This document shows, one piece after another, positions 35,057-44,620 of a DNA stretch of 64,000 nt; positions within the stretch are counted from its first letter, which is position 1, and each line of letters starts with the position of its first letter. This stretch comes from Candidatus Pseudobacter hemicellulosilyticus (GTDB lineage Bacteria; Bacteroidota; Bacteroidia; Chitinophagales; Chitinophagaceae): the NCBI GenBank assembly GCA_029202545.1, contig CP119311.1, positions 6,634,001-6,698,000 of the forward strand, read 5' to 3'. A model generated the notes under the pieces. The model had not been told where the DNA came from. It did not search any database and saw nothing but the letters and a program-made list of their open reading frames with translations. The position numbers and the translations under genes were made by a program.

Positions 35057-35365
35057 TTAGGCCTGGGCGCTGGGACCGCCAAAGTTCATCGGGAGCTGGC
35101 TCTCTTCCAGGTCCGGGATCTTGCCGTTCAGGGCTTCAAACCGGCCAACGTTCTCCGTTAAAGCCTTCATGAAGCGTTTAGCATGCTGGGGAGTCAGGAT
35201 CATCCGGCTTTTGACCTTGCTTTTGGGCGTACCGGGCATAACATTCACGAAATCGATCACAAATTCCGCATGGGAATGCGTAATGATCACCAGGTTGGCA
35301 TAGGCGCCTTCCGCTATTTCTTCCGATATCTCAATATTAAGTTGATTTTGTGGTTGCTCCTGCAT
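35057..35365 (-). CDS. DUF3467 family protein
   Basis: 102 residues, the usual size. Conserved elements: LNIEISEEIAEGAYANLVII, HSHAEFVIDFVNVMPG, KVKSRMILTPQHAKRFMKAL and a C-terminal LPMNFGGP. The family is small, cytoplasmic and of unknown function; it is widely conserved in Bacteroidota. It is convergent with radC. Confidence 0.92.
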   Translation of the reverse strand: MQEQPQNQLNIEISEEIAEGAYANLVIITHSHAEFVIDFVNVMPGTPKSKVKSRMILTPQHAKRFMKALTENVGRFEALNGKIPDLEESQLPMNFGGPSAQA

Positions 35366-35415
35366 AAAACACTGTTTGCGCCAAAGGTAATCAGCAACCC
35401 GGTACTTTCCTGAAT

Positions 35416-35437
35416 AAAAAAGGGGGCCGAAGCCCCC
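35416..35437 (-). terminator. Terminator after the susC-susD-DUF1735 operon
   Basis: GGGGGC (35422-35427) / GCCCCC (35432-35437) with a CGAA tetraloop; on the minus strand TTTTTT follows (35421-35416). It lies 35 nt beyond the last gene of the operon. Confidence 0.85.
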
Positions 35438-35471
35438 ATTTATTGTTCCCTGTTATATCAGTATGATCCAA

Positions 35472-36422
35472 TTATGGCCTGGCGCCAACATACACAATAG
35501 TGTCTGTGAACATCCTTTCCAGGTTACCATTATAATAGTACTGAGCGTAGATAGTCTTTGTATCGGGATCGTAGCGGCTATCCAATGCGGGCCCGATGGT
35601 GAAGGGAGGTGATCCCGGTGTATAAGGATTATCCACTTTGATCAGCTTATAGGTATCAGGATCAAAGGTGAATTCTGTGGTCAGGTTACCATAATAGGTA
35701 GTAGCGCCATGGATGGGGTGAGCATCAACACTGGCAGCCACCCAGTACATTTTCACACTATTGGGACCAGTGGTCTCCATGTATACCCTCTCATTATGAT
35801 AGGGGTCGTTCAGGGTAGGCCTGTTATGGAAGCCGGAGAGGTCATAAGCGCCATCATACATATTCCGGACACCTACAGTAACTACTGCATTCTTCAGGTT
35901 GCCGCTGATGCCGTATTTGGCATTGCTGACACTTTTGATCCTGAAACCAAAACCCCACTGTCCTACTGCAAAAATATCAGGGATCATGGTCATTTCCAGG
36001 GAGCCTTCCCTTTTGCCTTTGGGAATGGTCAGTTTCAGGTCAGGTTTGGAGAATGTGAACATGGAAGCATCCGGTTGTTCCAGCTCTGTATCCATACTGT
36101 CATTATAGGCAGACAGCAATTCGGGAGCCAGTTCCAGCTCCACTACAATGTCCTCAGGAGCGGGCTGGTCGGCAGCCAGGCGTACAAACACTACGGAAAA
36201 AGTAGTGTCTTCTTCGCTGGCGGGCAAACTGATCACATAAGCTGTATTATAGGAAGTGGTAGCCCTTACCGGTCCGGGGATCTCAATAAGACTGGGCGAA
36301 CCACCCATTTCCGGTACGGTCAGGTTATCATCCTGCAGCTCATCCTTCAAACAACCCGTAGCCGCCAGCACTACTGACAGCAGGGTTAACACCGCAATTG
36401 ATTTATATTTTTTAAACAACAT
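35472..36422 (-). CDS. DUF1735-domain surface lipoprotein
   Basis: 316 residues. Lipoprotein signal with TGC and lipidated Cys24, followed by LKDE, a strong Bacteroidota surface-export signal. The region about 45-180 resembles the DUF1735/BT_3987 beta-sandwich (TYSFSV-like strands; FTFSKPDLKLTIPKGKREGS). The C-terminal half (about 185-316) has a DUF4361-like look (YDGAYDLSGFHNRP, TEFTFDPDTYKLI). Third gene of the operon, 11 bp after the susD gene; proteins in this position usually help bind the ligand at the cell surface. Confidence 0.85.
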   Translation of the reverse strand: MLFKKYKSIAVLTLLSVVLAATGCLKDELQDDNLTVPEMGGSPSLIEIPGPVRATTSYNTAYVISLPASEEDTTFSVVFVRLAADQPAPEDIVVELELAPELLSAYNDSMDTELEQPDASMFTFSKPDLKLTIPKGKREGSLEMTMIPDIFAVGQWGFGFRIKSVSNAKYGISGNLKNAVVTVGVRNMYDGAYDLSGFHNRPTLNDPYHNERVYMETTGPNSVKMYWVAASVDAHPIHGATTYYGNLTTEFTFDPDTYKLIKVDNPYTPGSPPFTIGPALDSRYDPDTKTIYAQYYYNGNLERMFTDTIVYVGARP

Positions 36423-36433
36423 ATACTAAGAAT

Positions 36434-37957
36434 TTATTTATCCCAGAAAATGGTGGAAGTCTGTGTATTGATAGTACCCTGCGTCTGTACGCTCTTGGCA
36501 TTCACAGCGTATTCGGAGGAGGGATAAGATAACCGGACAGGTATATTTCGGCTACCCCTGGCCGTATTGATGCTCAGCGGAATATTATTCGGCAGGCCCA
36601 GGCGGCGGTAATCGTTCCAGGCTTCCTGCGGGTTGATCCCTGTAAGCGCCACATATTTCTGTCTGATGAGCAGGGTCAGCTGTGCGGTGAAATCGGCAGC
36701 GTTTGCCCAGTTGGCCCTTACCAGCATATAGTTGTTGGCAGCATTCACTGCATCAGGTACACCCAGCCAGATGAAAGACTCCTGTACAGCCCCTGCATAG
36801 GAAGCGGCCGCATCAGCATAGGGGCTGCCTACATCCCAGCCTCTGAGCTGGGCTTCAGCCTGCAGGAACAAACTTTCAATAGAGGTGATCACCCATTGAG
36901 GCTGGTTGAAAACACGTACCAGACCCTGGCCGATATTGGAAGTCTGATCACCACCAAAGGAACTGTTGGGCTCTGAGCCATAGACGGTTCCGATAAAGGA
37001 ATCAGCAGCATTGGTAGGGCTTTTGGCAGGCTTGAAGAAATAGCGCAGGCGTGGATCCTGGTTGCTTTTCAGGCTCTCGATAGAGTACTGATTGGCCCTG
37101 TAGAAAGTATTGGCATCCTCGCCGCTGGGCAGCAGCCCATAAGTAGCGTAAAAGGGGCTTTGTTTACTCACGTCATTCAGGTAGCCGATATTGATATCAG
37201 CACTCTGCGTTGTCTGCAATACACCGCCATTGGCTTTGATCTTGGCCAGCTCGGCGGTGGGATTGTTATTGACCTGGGTAGCCCTGATCAGCAGGCGCAG
37301 TTTGATGGTATTGGCCATTTTGATCCAGAGCTCTTTGCTACCAGCGTTCAGCACATCAATCTCAGTAGCTTTGGTGCTGACGGTAGCTCCCTGCATAAGT
37401 GTGATGGCTTCATCCAGTTTTGCCTGGAGATCAGTGTAGATAGCCTGCGCATCATCATAAGCAGGAGTAGGGAACTCTGTAGGTTTGAATGCCTGTGTAT
37501 AAGGGACATTGCCATAGATATCCACCAGGAACTGGAACAGGTGCGCCTTGGTGATCATGGCAGCGGCCTGGTAGAAAGTTTCTCCGGCAGCTTTGGCTTT
37601 CTGTTCTACCTGCTCCAGGTCAAACAGCACATTGTAAGTACCTGTCCACTTACCTTCCTGGAAGGTATTGGTGACATTGTAGCTGGACTCTTCCGTACTG
37701 GGGTTGAAAGAACCGGAAGCAGACCAGTAGCCCATCCAGTTGGACAGCCAGCCATAACCCAGCGCTGTAACAGAACCGGTGGCGTGAAGGGCATTGGGAA
37801 GAATATTTTCAGCCTTGATCACATCATCGCCGGGCTGATTGGGATTGTTGTTGATATCCAATTGCTTATTGCATCCTGCTACACCAGCAGAAAGCATAAG
37901 CGAAAGAACAACTGTTTTATTAATGATCTTTTTCATTGTTTGCATGTTTTCATTCAT
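36434..37957 (-). CDS. SusD/RagB-family lipoprotein
   Basis: About 507 residues if translation begins at ATG 37957, which directly abuts the susC stop; ATGs at 37945 and 37936 are also in frame, and the last gives the neatest signal peptide (MKKIINKTVVLSLMLSAG, lipobox VAGC). The fold is the TPR-rich SusD type, most like the SusD-like_2 branch (MGYWSASGSFNPSTEESSYN, YQAAAMITKAHLFQFLVDIY, GINPQEAWNDYRRLGLP). It acts at the cell surface as a lid for the SusC channel encoded just upstream. No glycan-specific features can be read; members of this branch also serve peptides and other ligands. Confidence 0.93.
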   Translation of the reverse strand: MNENMQTMKKIINKTVVLSLMLSAGVAGCNKQLDINNNPNQPGDDVIKAENILPNALHATGSVTALGYGWLSNWMGYWSASGSFNPSTEESSYNVTNTFQEGKWTGTYNVLFDLEQVEQKAKAAGETFYQAAAMITKAHLFQFLVDIYGNVPYTQAFKPTEFPTPAYDDAQAIYTDLQAKLDEAITLMQGATVSTKATEIDVLNAGSKELWIKMANTIKLRLLIRATQVNNNPTAELAKIKANGGVLQTTQSADINIGYLNDVSKQSPFYATYGLLPSGEDANTFYRANQYSIESLKSNQDPRLRYFFKPAKSPTNAADSFIGTVYGSEPNSSFGGDQTSNIGQGLVRVFNQPQWVITSIESLFLQAEAQLRGWDVGSPYADAAASYAGAVQESFIWLGVPDAVNAANNYMLVRANWANAADFTAQLTLLIRQKYVALTGINPQEAWNDYRRLGLPNNIPLSINTARGSRNIPVRLSYPSSEYAVNAKSVQTQGTINTQTSTIFWDK

Positions 37958-40900
37958 TTAGAAGGTCACTGTAACCGATGCACCAAAAGTTCTGGCAGGA
38001 GGCGTCGAGAACACACTGTTGATACCAAAAGTGTTGTTGTTGGTAGTGTAGTTGAACTCGGGGTCCGTCCACTCATTGGATTTGGGCAGCAGGGTCAGCA
38101 GGTTCCTTCCTACAGCAGCTACCACGAGGCGTTTGAAAACTTTGTTTTCACCGATCCAGGGCAGTGTCACCTCATAGGCGATAGCCAGCTCACGCAATTT
38201 CCAGAAGGCGGCGCTGGTGAAATAGTTGGTAGCTACAGAAGTATTGGTAGTACCGGTGGCCCAGAAGTTACGGCCGCCATTTGATACCTGGACATTCTCA
38301 TTTGTTACATATTTGCCGGTACCGTCGTCATATACGGAATTGGGGAATACGAAACGCTGACGACCATACTGGGCGCTGCGTGCAGAAATACCGGTGAAGT
38401 CCATATCGGATCCAATACCATGGTATACATAATGACCACCACGATAATCCCAGGTCATGGCTACAGTCAGCCCTTTCCAGGTAACAGAAGGGTTGATACC
38501 CAGGATCCAGGTAGGCAGGGAGCGGCCACGGGTAACCAGGCTATCCTGCAGTGAGGGATAACCGGTGAAGCGATCAACGATCACGCGACCCTGTGCATCT
38601 CTTTTATAATCGCTGAGCTTGAACACGAAGGCAGGATTACCTACAATCGCAAACTGCGTAGCAGTGGGCGAGCTGGCGGCACGCTGGGTGAATTCATTGG
38701 AGCCACCGATGCTCAGTTCGTCAATACCAGGGAACAGGCTAACGATCTTGTTATCATTGTAAGTAGCGTTGAAGCCCAGGTTGATGCTCACATTGCCAAG
38801 CTTCACCAGCGGGGTCAGGTTCAGGTCCATTTCCACACCGTAGTTGTTGAAGTCAGCGGCATTATCATAATACGTGGTATAACCGGTAGCAGAGGACTGC
38901 TGGATACCCAGGATCTGGTTGGTATTCTTCTGGTGGAAGTAGGTGGCGTCCAGGTTGATCCTGTTGTTCAGGAAACTGATCTCCATACCAACTTCACGGG
39001 CGTTCACAAACTCAGGCTCAATGAGCGGGTTGGTCAGCACGTTACCGGCACTGAAACCACCCAGGTTGCCATAAGGGAAGCCATTGGTGGCAGTATAAAC
39101 AGGAGCCAGTGTATAAGCACCGGTGAAGCTGTTGTCAGCCCTGCCCAGGTTCACGTTGGCTGATTTGGAAACAGCGCCCCTGATCTTCAGGTAAGAAATA
39201 ACAGGGTTGCTTTGCAGGAAGGGTATTACATCGCTCAGGACTAAGCTGGCGCTTACGCCGGGATAGAAGAAGGAATTATTATCTATGTTGAGGCGGCTAT
39301 CCCAATCATTGGCAGCAGAGAACTCTATGTTGGCCCAGCCTTTATAGCTAAGGCTAAGCTGTCCGAAGACAGATACCAGGCGTGTGCGGTAGTTGGCTTC
39401 GGCGCCAACTGCTTCACCCAGCCTTACGGAGTTGTTGTAGAGATCATTGATCTGAAGGTTATTACCACCAGTGCGGATGGTCTTTACATCATTCTGGCGA
39501 TAGCGTGTACCCAGGATGTAGTTAAAGGCAAAATCACGAACCTCTTTGCGGCCGTTAAAGAAGAACTCATGCGTAACACGGCTGTTGAACTCTTCGCCGT
39601 CAGCTACAAACGCAGGCTGGGGATCAAATCCCTGTCCGCGGTGCGACTGGGCATAGTCTGAAGTGATAACAGGACCGTTCTCGCTCTTAAAGTTGCTGAA
39701 AGCAAGGGCGGCACCTACACGGTAGGTAGCATTCAGCCATTCAGCAAATTTGTAGGTGGCATCAGCATTGGCCAGGAAGTTATCGGACCTTGCTTTGATG
39801 CGGTGGTTATCGATCACCCAGTAAGGGTTCACGAAATATTCGTTATAGTAGTTGGAGTACTGGGCATATTTTGCATTGCGCCAGTCCTGGTACTGTGTAA
39901 GGGGAACGTGAGCCGGTGTGTTCAGTACGGTAAAGTATACGCTACCGTTGTAAGAACCGGGGAAACGCGCAGCATAGGCGCCATCATTCACCACGTTGGA
40001 GTTTTGCTGGATATAGCTGAGGTTACCACTCACTTTCAGCTTGCCATATTCTTTGGAGGCATTGATCCGCAGAGAGGTCCGGCGGTTCTTATCCTTGGGC
40101 ATCAGACCGCGGATATCAGCATCCTGGGCGCTGAGGTAAAAACCCTGGGCGCTCAGAGAGATATCTGTTTGCAGCGTCAGACCGTTCTGCCAGAATTTTT
40201 TCCGGTCGTCGGTTGCGCTGTACGGAACACGCTGAATATCGCCGTCTTCCAGTTCGGGGCCGATGTCTACCATGGAGCCATCGAACTCAGGACCATATTG
40301 CTGGTTCTCGATGGGATCATACAGCGCACGGCCGTAAGCATCTTCGCTGGTGCCACCGCCAAATCTTTCCTGCACTTTAGGCATGAACGATACACGCGCC
40401 AGCTGAACGGTATGGCTTACAGTTACTGTAGGTTTGCCGCTGGAACCTCTTTTGGTTCTTACCAGGATCACACCATTCACACCATCAGGACCGTAGATGG
40501 CAGCAGCAGAGGCGCCTTTCAGTACGTTTACGTCCTGAACATCGTTCGGGTTAAGGGTAGTGATATAACTCAGGGGGGTAGGGATATTGTCCACTACCAG
40601 CAGCGGTGAGTTATTACCCGTCAGAGAGCGCAAGCCACGCAGGTTAATTTTGGTATCCTCAAATACACCACTGTTCACGGTGGTGATGCTCAGACCAGAT
40701 ACTTTACCGGTAAGACCGTTCTGGAGGTTCACCGTTTTAGCCTGGTTCAGCTCACTGTTACGGATACGCGCAGTGGAGTAACCCAATTCCCGGGCTTGCC
40801 GCTGGACACCCAGGGCAGTCACCACCACCTCTTCCAGGTTACCTGTTTTGGTCAGTGTGACATTCAAGACATCACTGGCGCCCACAGTTACTTCGGAAGT

Positions 40901-41131
40901 TTGTGCGCCTACAGCAGAAAAGACAAGCACGTCTCCTGTGGAGGCCTGAATGCGGAAATTACCATTTTCGTCGGAAGTGACTCCTCGTCCGGAGCTTTTT
41001 ACGGTTACTGAAGTGAAGGGGATGGGATCACCCTGGTTGTCTTTGATCTGCCCGGTTATAAACCGGGGTTGTGCAAGTGCGGGCACAGTAAATAGTACCA
41101 ACACTGCCAGCAGTGACAGAATTTTTCTCAT
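37958..41131 (-). CDS. SusC/RagA-family TonB-linked outer membrane protein
   Basis: 1057 residues, complete. Signal peptide (MRKILSLLAVLVLFTVPALA), carboxypeptidase-D-like domain (about 24-100, GQIKDNQGDPIPFTSVTVKS), TonB-box-like EEVVVTALGV, plug domain with LLVVDNIPT and LKGASAAAIYGPDGVNG (about 175-215), and a long barrel ending in FGASVTVTF. It imports a ligand across the outer membrane using TonB energy. First gene of the susC-susD-DUF1735 operon. No ECF sigma/anti-sigma pair, hybrid regulator or glycoside hydrolase is next to it, so the substrate remains open. Confidence 0.97.
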   Translation of the reverse strand: MRKILSLLAVLVLFTVPALAQPRFITGQIKDNQGDPIPFTSVTVKSSGRGVTSDENGNFRIQASTGDVLVFSAVGAQTSEVTVGASDVLNVTLTKTGNLEEVVVTALGVQRQARELGYSTARIRNSELNQAKTVNLQNGLTGKVSGLSITTVNSGVFEDTKINLRGLRSLTGNNSPLLVVDNIPTPLSYITTLNPNDVQDVNVLKGASAAAIYGPDGVNGVILVRTKRGSSGKPTVTVSHTVQLARVSFMPKVQERFGGGTSEDAYGRALYDPIENQQYGPEFDGSMVDIGPELEDGDIQRVPYSATDDRKKFWQNGLTLQTDISLSAQGFYLSAQDADIRGLMPKDKNRRTSLRINASKEYGKLKVSGNLSYIQQNSNVVNDGAYAARFPGSYNGSVYFTVLNTPAHVPLTQYQDWRNAKYAQYSNYYNEYFVNPYWVIDNHRIKARSDNFLANADATYKFAEWLNATYRVGAALAFSNFKSENGPVITSDYAQSHRGQGFDPQPAFVADGEEFNSRVTHEFFFNGRKEVRDFAFNYILGTRYRQNDVKTIRTGGNNLQINDLYNNSVRLGEAVGAEANYRTRLVSVFGQLSLSYKGWANIEFSAANDWDSRLNIDNNSFFYPGVSASLVLSDVIPFLQSNPVISYLKIRGAVSKSANVNLGRADNSFTGAYTLAPVYTATNGFPYGNLGGFSAGNVLTNPLIEPEFVNAREVGMEISFLNNRINLDATYFHQKNTNQILGIQQSSATGYTTYYDNAADFNNYGVEMDLNLTPLVKLGNVSINLGFNATYNDNKIVSLFPGIDELSIGGSNEFTQRAASSPTATQFAIVGNPAFVFKLSDYKRDAQGRVIVDRFTGYPSLQDSLVTRGRSLPTWILGINPSVTWKGLTVAMTWDYRGGHYVYHGIGSDMDFTGISARSAQYGRQRFVFPNSVYDDGTGKYVTNENVQVSNGGRNFWATGTTNTSVATNYFTSAAFWKLRELAIAYEVTLPWIGENKVFKRLVVAAVGRNLLTLLPKSNEWTDPEFNYTTNNNTFGINSVFSTPPARTFGASVTVTF

Positions 41132-41163
41132 GTGACTTGTAATTTTTAAAAAATTTGAACGCG

Positions 41164-41193
41164 TAAATATAGGAACTTTTCATGCTCCCCAAA
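41164..41193 (-). promoter_or_regulatory. Promoter of the susC-susD operon
   Basis: On the minus strand TTTG (41193-41190) and TATATTTA (41171-41164) are 18 nt apart; the second matches TAnnTTTG at all but the last position. Start of transcription would be near 41157, leaving a leader of about 25 nt before the ATG at 41131. Confidence 0.6.
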
Positions 41194-41322
41194 AAAATGT
41201 TAAAATGGAGAGTATCCTATTTTTAGGTAGACAATAGGGAGAATTAAAATGCTGCGAACTACTGAAAATGTTGTTGAACAAGCGCAACAGTTTTTTTACA
41301 TACAAGTTTTTCAACTATGAAT

Positions 41323-41361
41323 AATAGATCCTCAAAACATTGATTAATAGATTCTTAAAAC
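41323..41361. repeat. Pair of 16-bp direct repeats upstream of susC
   Basis: AATAGATCCTCAAAAC at 41323-41338 and AATAGATTCTTAAAAC at 41346-41361 match at 14 of 16 positions with a period of 23 bp, about two helical turns. They lie about 130-170 bp upstream of the susC promoter in an otherwise gene-free, A/T-rich gap (41132-41470), so they are a candidate regulator-binding site. Confidence 0.5.
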
Positions 41362-41470
41362 CTATCCGTTAGCGGTATAACAGTAGGCGACCAACGAACT
41401 ATTTTTTTCTATATACCAGCAATTTCAAGATAAGTTTGCAACATTGAACGCAAGGAAAAAAAATTGATTT

Positions 41471-43636
41471 TCATTTTTTGAAGAGAATTAATTGTGTTTG
41501 CCAGGATAAAGGTTCTTGCATTTTTGTGACAGTTCTTCGCTGAAATGCAGGCCCACTGCACATATTACCAGCAATCGTAATCCGCCATTCCATTTGCAGC
41601 CCCCTCCTGCTTTTGCCTTTTGCAGTGGATAAAAGGTCGTATCGCAGGTTCAGATAATACCTGATGCCGCCCTGATAAAAACTGCTTACCGTAAAACCAT
41701 TCATGGCTGCAGGTTCATAGGCAAATAACCTTGCCGCATAGCTATCCGTCTCAAACAAGACCCAGCGCAGCTCCCACCAAAGCCGGCTGCTCTGCTGCTT
41801 TTGCACTTCCATAAAACCTGCATATCCTTTTTCGATGACCCCGGTTTGCGTATTGCGTACCCATACCATTTCCAGGCGGCTGCGCAGCTGGCAGCCCGGC
41901 TTCCACTGGTACCTCCATTCGCTGCGCCAATGCTGCCGGTTCATGGGCACTACGGGTAACAGGACAGCCAGCCCACTGCTGTCATTGGCTGGCTTTTGTT
42001 CTGCCCGGTACCGCATGCTGAGGGTTACCGCCCGCGATGGCTGGCAGGTCAGCTGCAGGAGATAGTCGCTCCCCTGCCCCGGTGCATCCACCCTGTACCG
42101 TAACCAGGGAAACCGGAATACGTCTGCATAGACATCCAGCTGCCAGCCAGGTGCAGGGCGGACAACTATACCCGCATACCATCCACTCTCATTGGAGGGT
42201 ACCACATTTTCAGTGAATGCCCTGCCAAGGAACGACTGGTACTGCGCTGGCAGCCTTCGGTACAATAGTGCAACACCTACCATAGGATCAGGATGGAACA
42301 GCAGCCCCTGCAGACTGGCCCAGTGGCCCCGCTGGTCAACCGCCAGCTCACCAAAGCCATGCAGGCCGGCAAAATTGTACTGGTAATCTATACTTGCATT
42401 GTTCCAGCGGCTGCCGGCCATCGCAAACAGGTTATAAGGCTGCGCTGTTTCCTGCAAAGGAGAAGCGAACTGGTGCTGTACCCAGTTCAGCCCCCATTGC
42501 CAGCCCCTGCCCTTTGCCTGGAAGCTGGCGCCTGCCATCCACCAGCGGCTGTTGTTCCGCCGCTCCAGTTCAGCGATACTCCTATGCAGCCCGTTCACCT
42601 GGATGGACCGCAGGAAGCTGCCACTGCTATCCTGCTCCGGGCTGGCAGAAAGCAACCGCCTGCTGCCAAAGACCGTGAGCTGGTAACGGCCCTTTTCCAG
42701 GGTGATGCCGGCGCCCCGCAGGAAGTTGAACTCCCCGGCGGAGCGATAAGGTTTTAACACGCCCGCCGGCTTTTGGATCCCCAGCACCTGGCCGCTTTTG
42801 CGGAACGACAAACTCTGCCAGTGGATCAGCCCCTGGCCCAGGTTAACGGTATAATCGCCCAAGGCCAGGGCCTTCACCCGGCCCAGCTGCCGGGCGAAAA
42901 AATGAGCGGAGTAAAAATCGAATCCTGCCCGCTGGCGCTGCCGGAAAAAAGGTTCACCGGCATCCTTATCGCCCCTGATCCCCCATTGCAGCTCCTGCTG
43001 GTAGCGATAGGTATAACGAAGCCCCATAGCCGCAGCATTACCCATGTAGGCCGGCTGATCCCGCGAAGGCTGGCCGGCATACCGTAATTCCAGGGAATGC
43101 TCACCAGCACTGAACCGGCTAAAGAGTCCCGTGGCTGCCGGCAACTGCGCTCCTATGTACACATAAGGAAGCAGCTGCCGGATAAGGGCCAGGTCCCAGC
43201 CGGGAACAGCCTGCAGCTCGTACAGGCTGATCAGCGGTCCCAATAGCTGGCGGTAACGGGCAAATGCCTGCACCTGCGCCGGACTCAGGAAAGGAAATAC
43301 CTGCAGCGCTTCCGGATCAATCCTGTTCAGTGGCAGCGGGCACCGCCGCAACTGAGCCAATTCCTCCCACCAGTTCTCCTCTTCCCATACCCTTTCTTCA
43401 CTGACAAGACTGTTCTCCAGTTGCTCTTCCATCACGGATGATTCCACCTGCGCCTGCACGGCCAGCGCCAGCAACAGGCAACCCATAGTGAGCAGCTTTC
43501 TGTTCCACACCCGCCTGTAAAGCCTTTCAGGGTAAGGCCCGAAGGTCTCTATGATGAACTGTCCCTGATCCAGTCCTTTTTTACTGTGCCGGAGCAGGTT
43601 GTGTCCCAAGGCCTCCATGATGAGCTTTTCCCTCAT
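41471..43636 (-). CDS. Outer-membrane protein with ComEA-like helix-hairpin-helix domain
   Basis: About 721 residues from ATG 43636, whose ATGA overlaps the stop of the upstream gene and suggests translational coupling. That start puts some 50 residues before the hydrophobic segment LLTMGCLLLALAVQA; a GTG at 43510 would give a standard signal peptide instead, so the start is uncertain. After the signal comes an acidic stretch and a helix-hairpin-helix unit (about 103-160: LNRIDPEALQVFPFLSPAQ, then GPLISLYELQAVPGWDLAL), closely resembling the DNA-binding HhH of ComEA. The rest is rich in amphipathic strands with many aromatics (LELRYAGQPSR, LRYTYRYQQELQWGIRGD), predicted to be a barrel. Function unknown; DNA or nucleic-acid contact at the cell surface is inference only. 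Confidence 0.78.
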   Translation of the reverse strand: MREKLIMEALGHNLLRHSKKGLDQGQFIIETFGPYPERLYRRVWNRKLLTMGCLLLALAVQAQVESSVMEEQLENSLVSEERVWEEENWWEELAQLRRCPLPLNRIDPEALQVFPFLSPAQVQAFARYRQLLGPLISLYELQAVPGWDLALIRQLLPYVYIGAQLPAATGLFSRFSAGEHSLELRYAGQPSRDQPAYMGNAAAMGLRYTYRYQQELQWGIRGDKDAGEPFFRQRQRAGFDFYSAHFFARQLGRVKALALGDYTVNLGQGLIHWQSLSFRKSGQVLGIQKPAGVLKPYRSAGEFNFLRGAGITLEKGRYQLTVFGSRRLLSASPEQDSSGSFLRSIQVNGLHRSIAELERRNNSRWWMAGASFQAKGRGWQWGLNWVQHQFASPLQETAQPYNLFAMAGSRWNNASIDYQYNFAGLHGFGELAVDQRGHWASLQGLLFHPDPMVGVALLYRRLPAQYQSFLGRAFTENVVPSNESGWYAGIVVRPAPGWQLDVYADVFRFPWLRYRVDAPGQGSDYLLQLTCQPSRAVTLSMRYRAEQKPANDSSGLAVLLPVVPMNRQHWRSEWRYQWKPGCQLRSRLEMVWVRNTQTGVIEKGYAGFMEVQKQQSSRLWWELRWVLFETDSYAARLFAYEPAAMNGFTVSSFYQGGIRYYLNLRYDLLSTAKGKSRRGLQMEWRITIAGNMCSGPAFQRRTVTKMQEPLSWQTQLILFKK

Positions 43637-44436
43637 AACTGCTTTTTTTGCGGTTGCCAATGCAGGCCCAGCCAGGGACTAAGGCCTAAAGGAATATGGT
43701 ATTGCCCGCCGGCAGTCACACATATGCCCGCCCATTGCCAGCCCAGGCTGCCATATATGCCGCCCGATCCGGTATACAGTCCCATTGTAGCCAGCAGGGA
43801 TCCCGCCAGCAGGTAGCGAAAGCCGGCATGCACTTGCGTAGGCCGGCCAGCCTCCCGGATCATTTCCGCCGCCAGCAGGAATGCTGGTGAGAAAGTATAA
43901 CCCAGGCCTGCGGTAAAACGGGTGGCCAGCTGTTCTCCCTCACCCTTCCACCAGCGCAGCGGCAGGGGATCCCGCCATTGCCAGCCGGCCTGCAGCCTGT
44001 CTGTAAGCTGGCAAACGGCGCCCAGGTCCATACCTGCCGCCCTGTTGGTCCCATAGCCCGCCACCCGCCATTCCTGGTAGCGGAACTGAATGCCCAGCCC
44101 CACCCTGCCCAGCAACCGGGCCAGGCCAAGTCCTATCCCGGTATGCCGGGCTTCGGCCGGACCAGCAGCCGTTACCGTAATGCCCATCTTACCGGTAGCT
44201 ACCGGACCGGCAGCTACCAAAGCGTATTGCTGTAGTTCCGGCAGCCCATAGAGCTGCCGGGCCTGCAACCCTGCCTGCCATTGGGTCACCCCGGCCAGGG
44301 CCCCGGTATTGTTACGCAATGCGGCCATATCTGTCAGCTGCGGACTGTACTGGTCCAATGTTGGCGGCTCCGGCCACTGACCATAGAGCAGCTGGCTGCC
44401 GGCGAGCGCCAGCAGTAAACCTGTTGTTTTCAGCAT
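43633..44436 (-). CDS. Outer-membrane beta-barrel-like protein of unknown function
   Basis: 267 residues from ATG 44436 (MLKTTGLLLALAGSQLLYGQ, signal peptide); the frame is open upstream but without a plausible signal. The mature protein is made of repeated glycine-rich amphipathic strands (AGLQARQLYGLPEL, GIGLGLARLLGRVGLGIQFR, GGIYGSLGWQWAGICV), suggesting a small barrel vaguely like PorP/PorQ-type proteins, but no signature confirms that. It overlaps the HhH-domain gene by 4 nt, so the two are made together and may form one outer-membrane complex. Confidence 0.7.
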   Translation of the reverse strand: MLKTTGLLLALAGSQLLYGQWPEPPTLDQYSPQLTDMAALRNNTGALAGVTQWQAGLQARQLYGLPELQQYALVAAGPVATGKMGITVTAAGPAEARHTGIGLGLARLLGRVGLGIQFRYQEWRVAGYGTNRAAGMDLGAVCQLTDRLQAGWQWRDPLPLRWWKGEGEQLATRFTAGLGYTFSPAFLLAAEMIREAGRPTQVHAGFRYLLAGSLLATMGLYTGSGGIYGSLGWQWAGICVTAGGQYHIPLGLSPWLGLHWQPQKKQL

Positions 44437-44608
44437 GGATCTTTTTGGATAGAAACAAGCAAAACCCGGAAGGGTACCAGGCAGGCGCCTCCCTATATTT
44501 CCCAAATTTTCAGGGGAAAATTCCCGGTTTATTTTGCGTGTTTACGGCTATTAATGAAGGGGTTACAAAAATTAACGAGAAAATTTTCGAAACGGGGGCG
44601 GGGAATTT

Positions 44609-44616
44609 TACCTTTG
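44609..44616 (+). promoter_or_regulatory. -7 promoter element of folD, immediately before the ATG
   Basis: TACCTTTG matches TAnnTTTG exactly, and only four bases (CGCC) lie between it and the ATG at 44621. Transcription would start at or within a few bases of the start codon. The -33 region has only TTTTCG. Confidence 0.6.
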
Positions 44617-44620
44617 CGCC

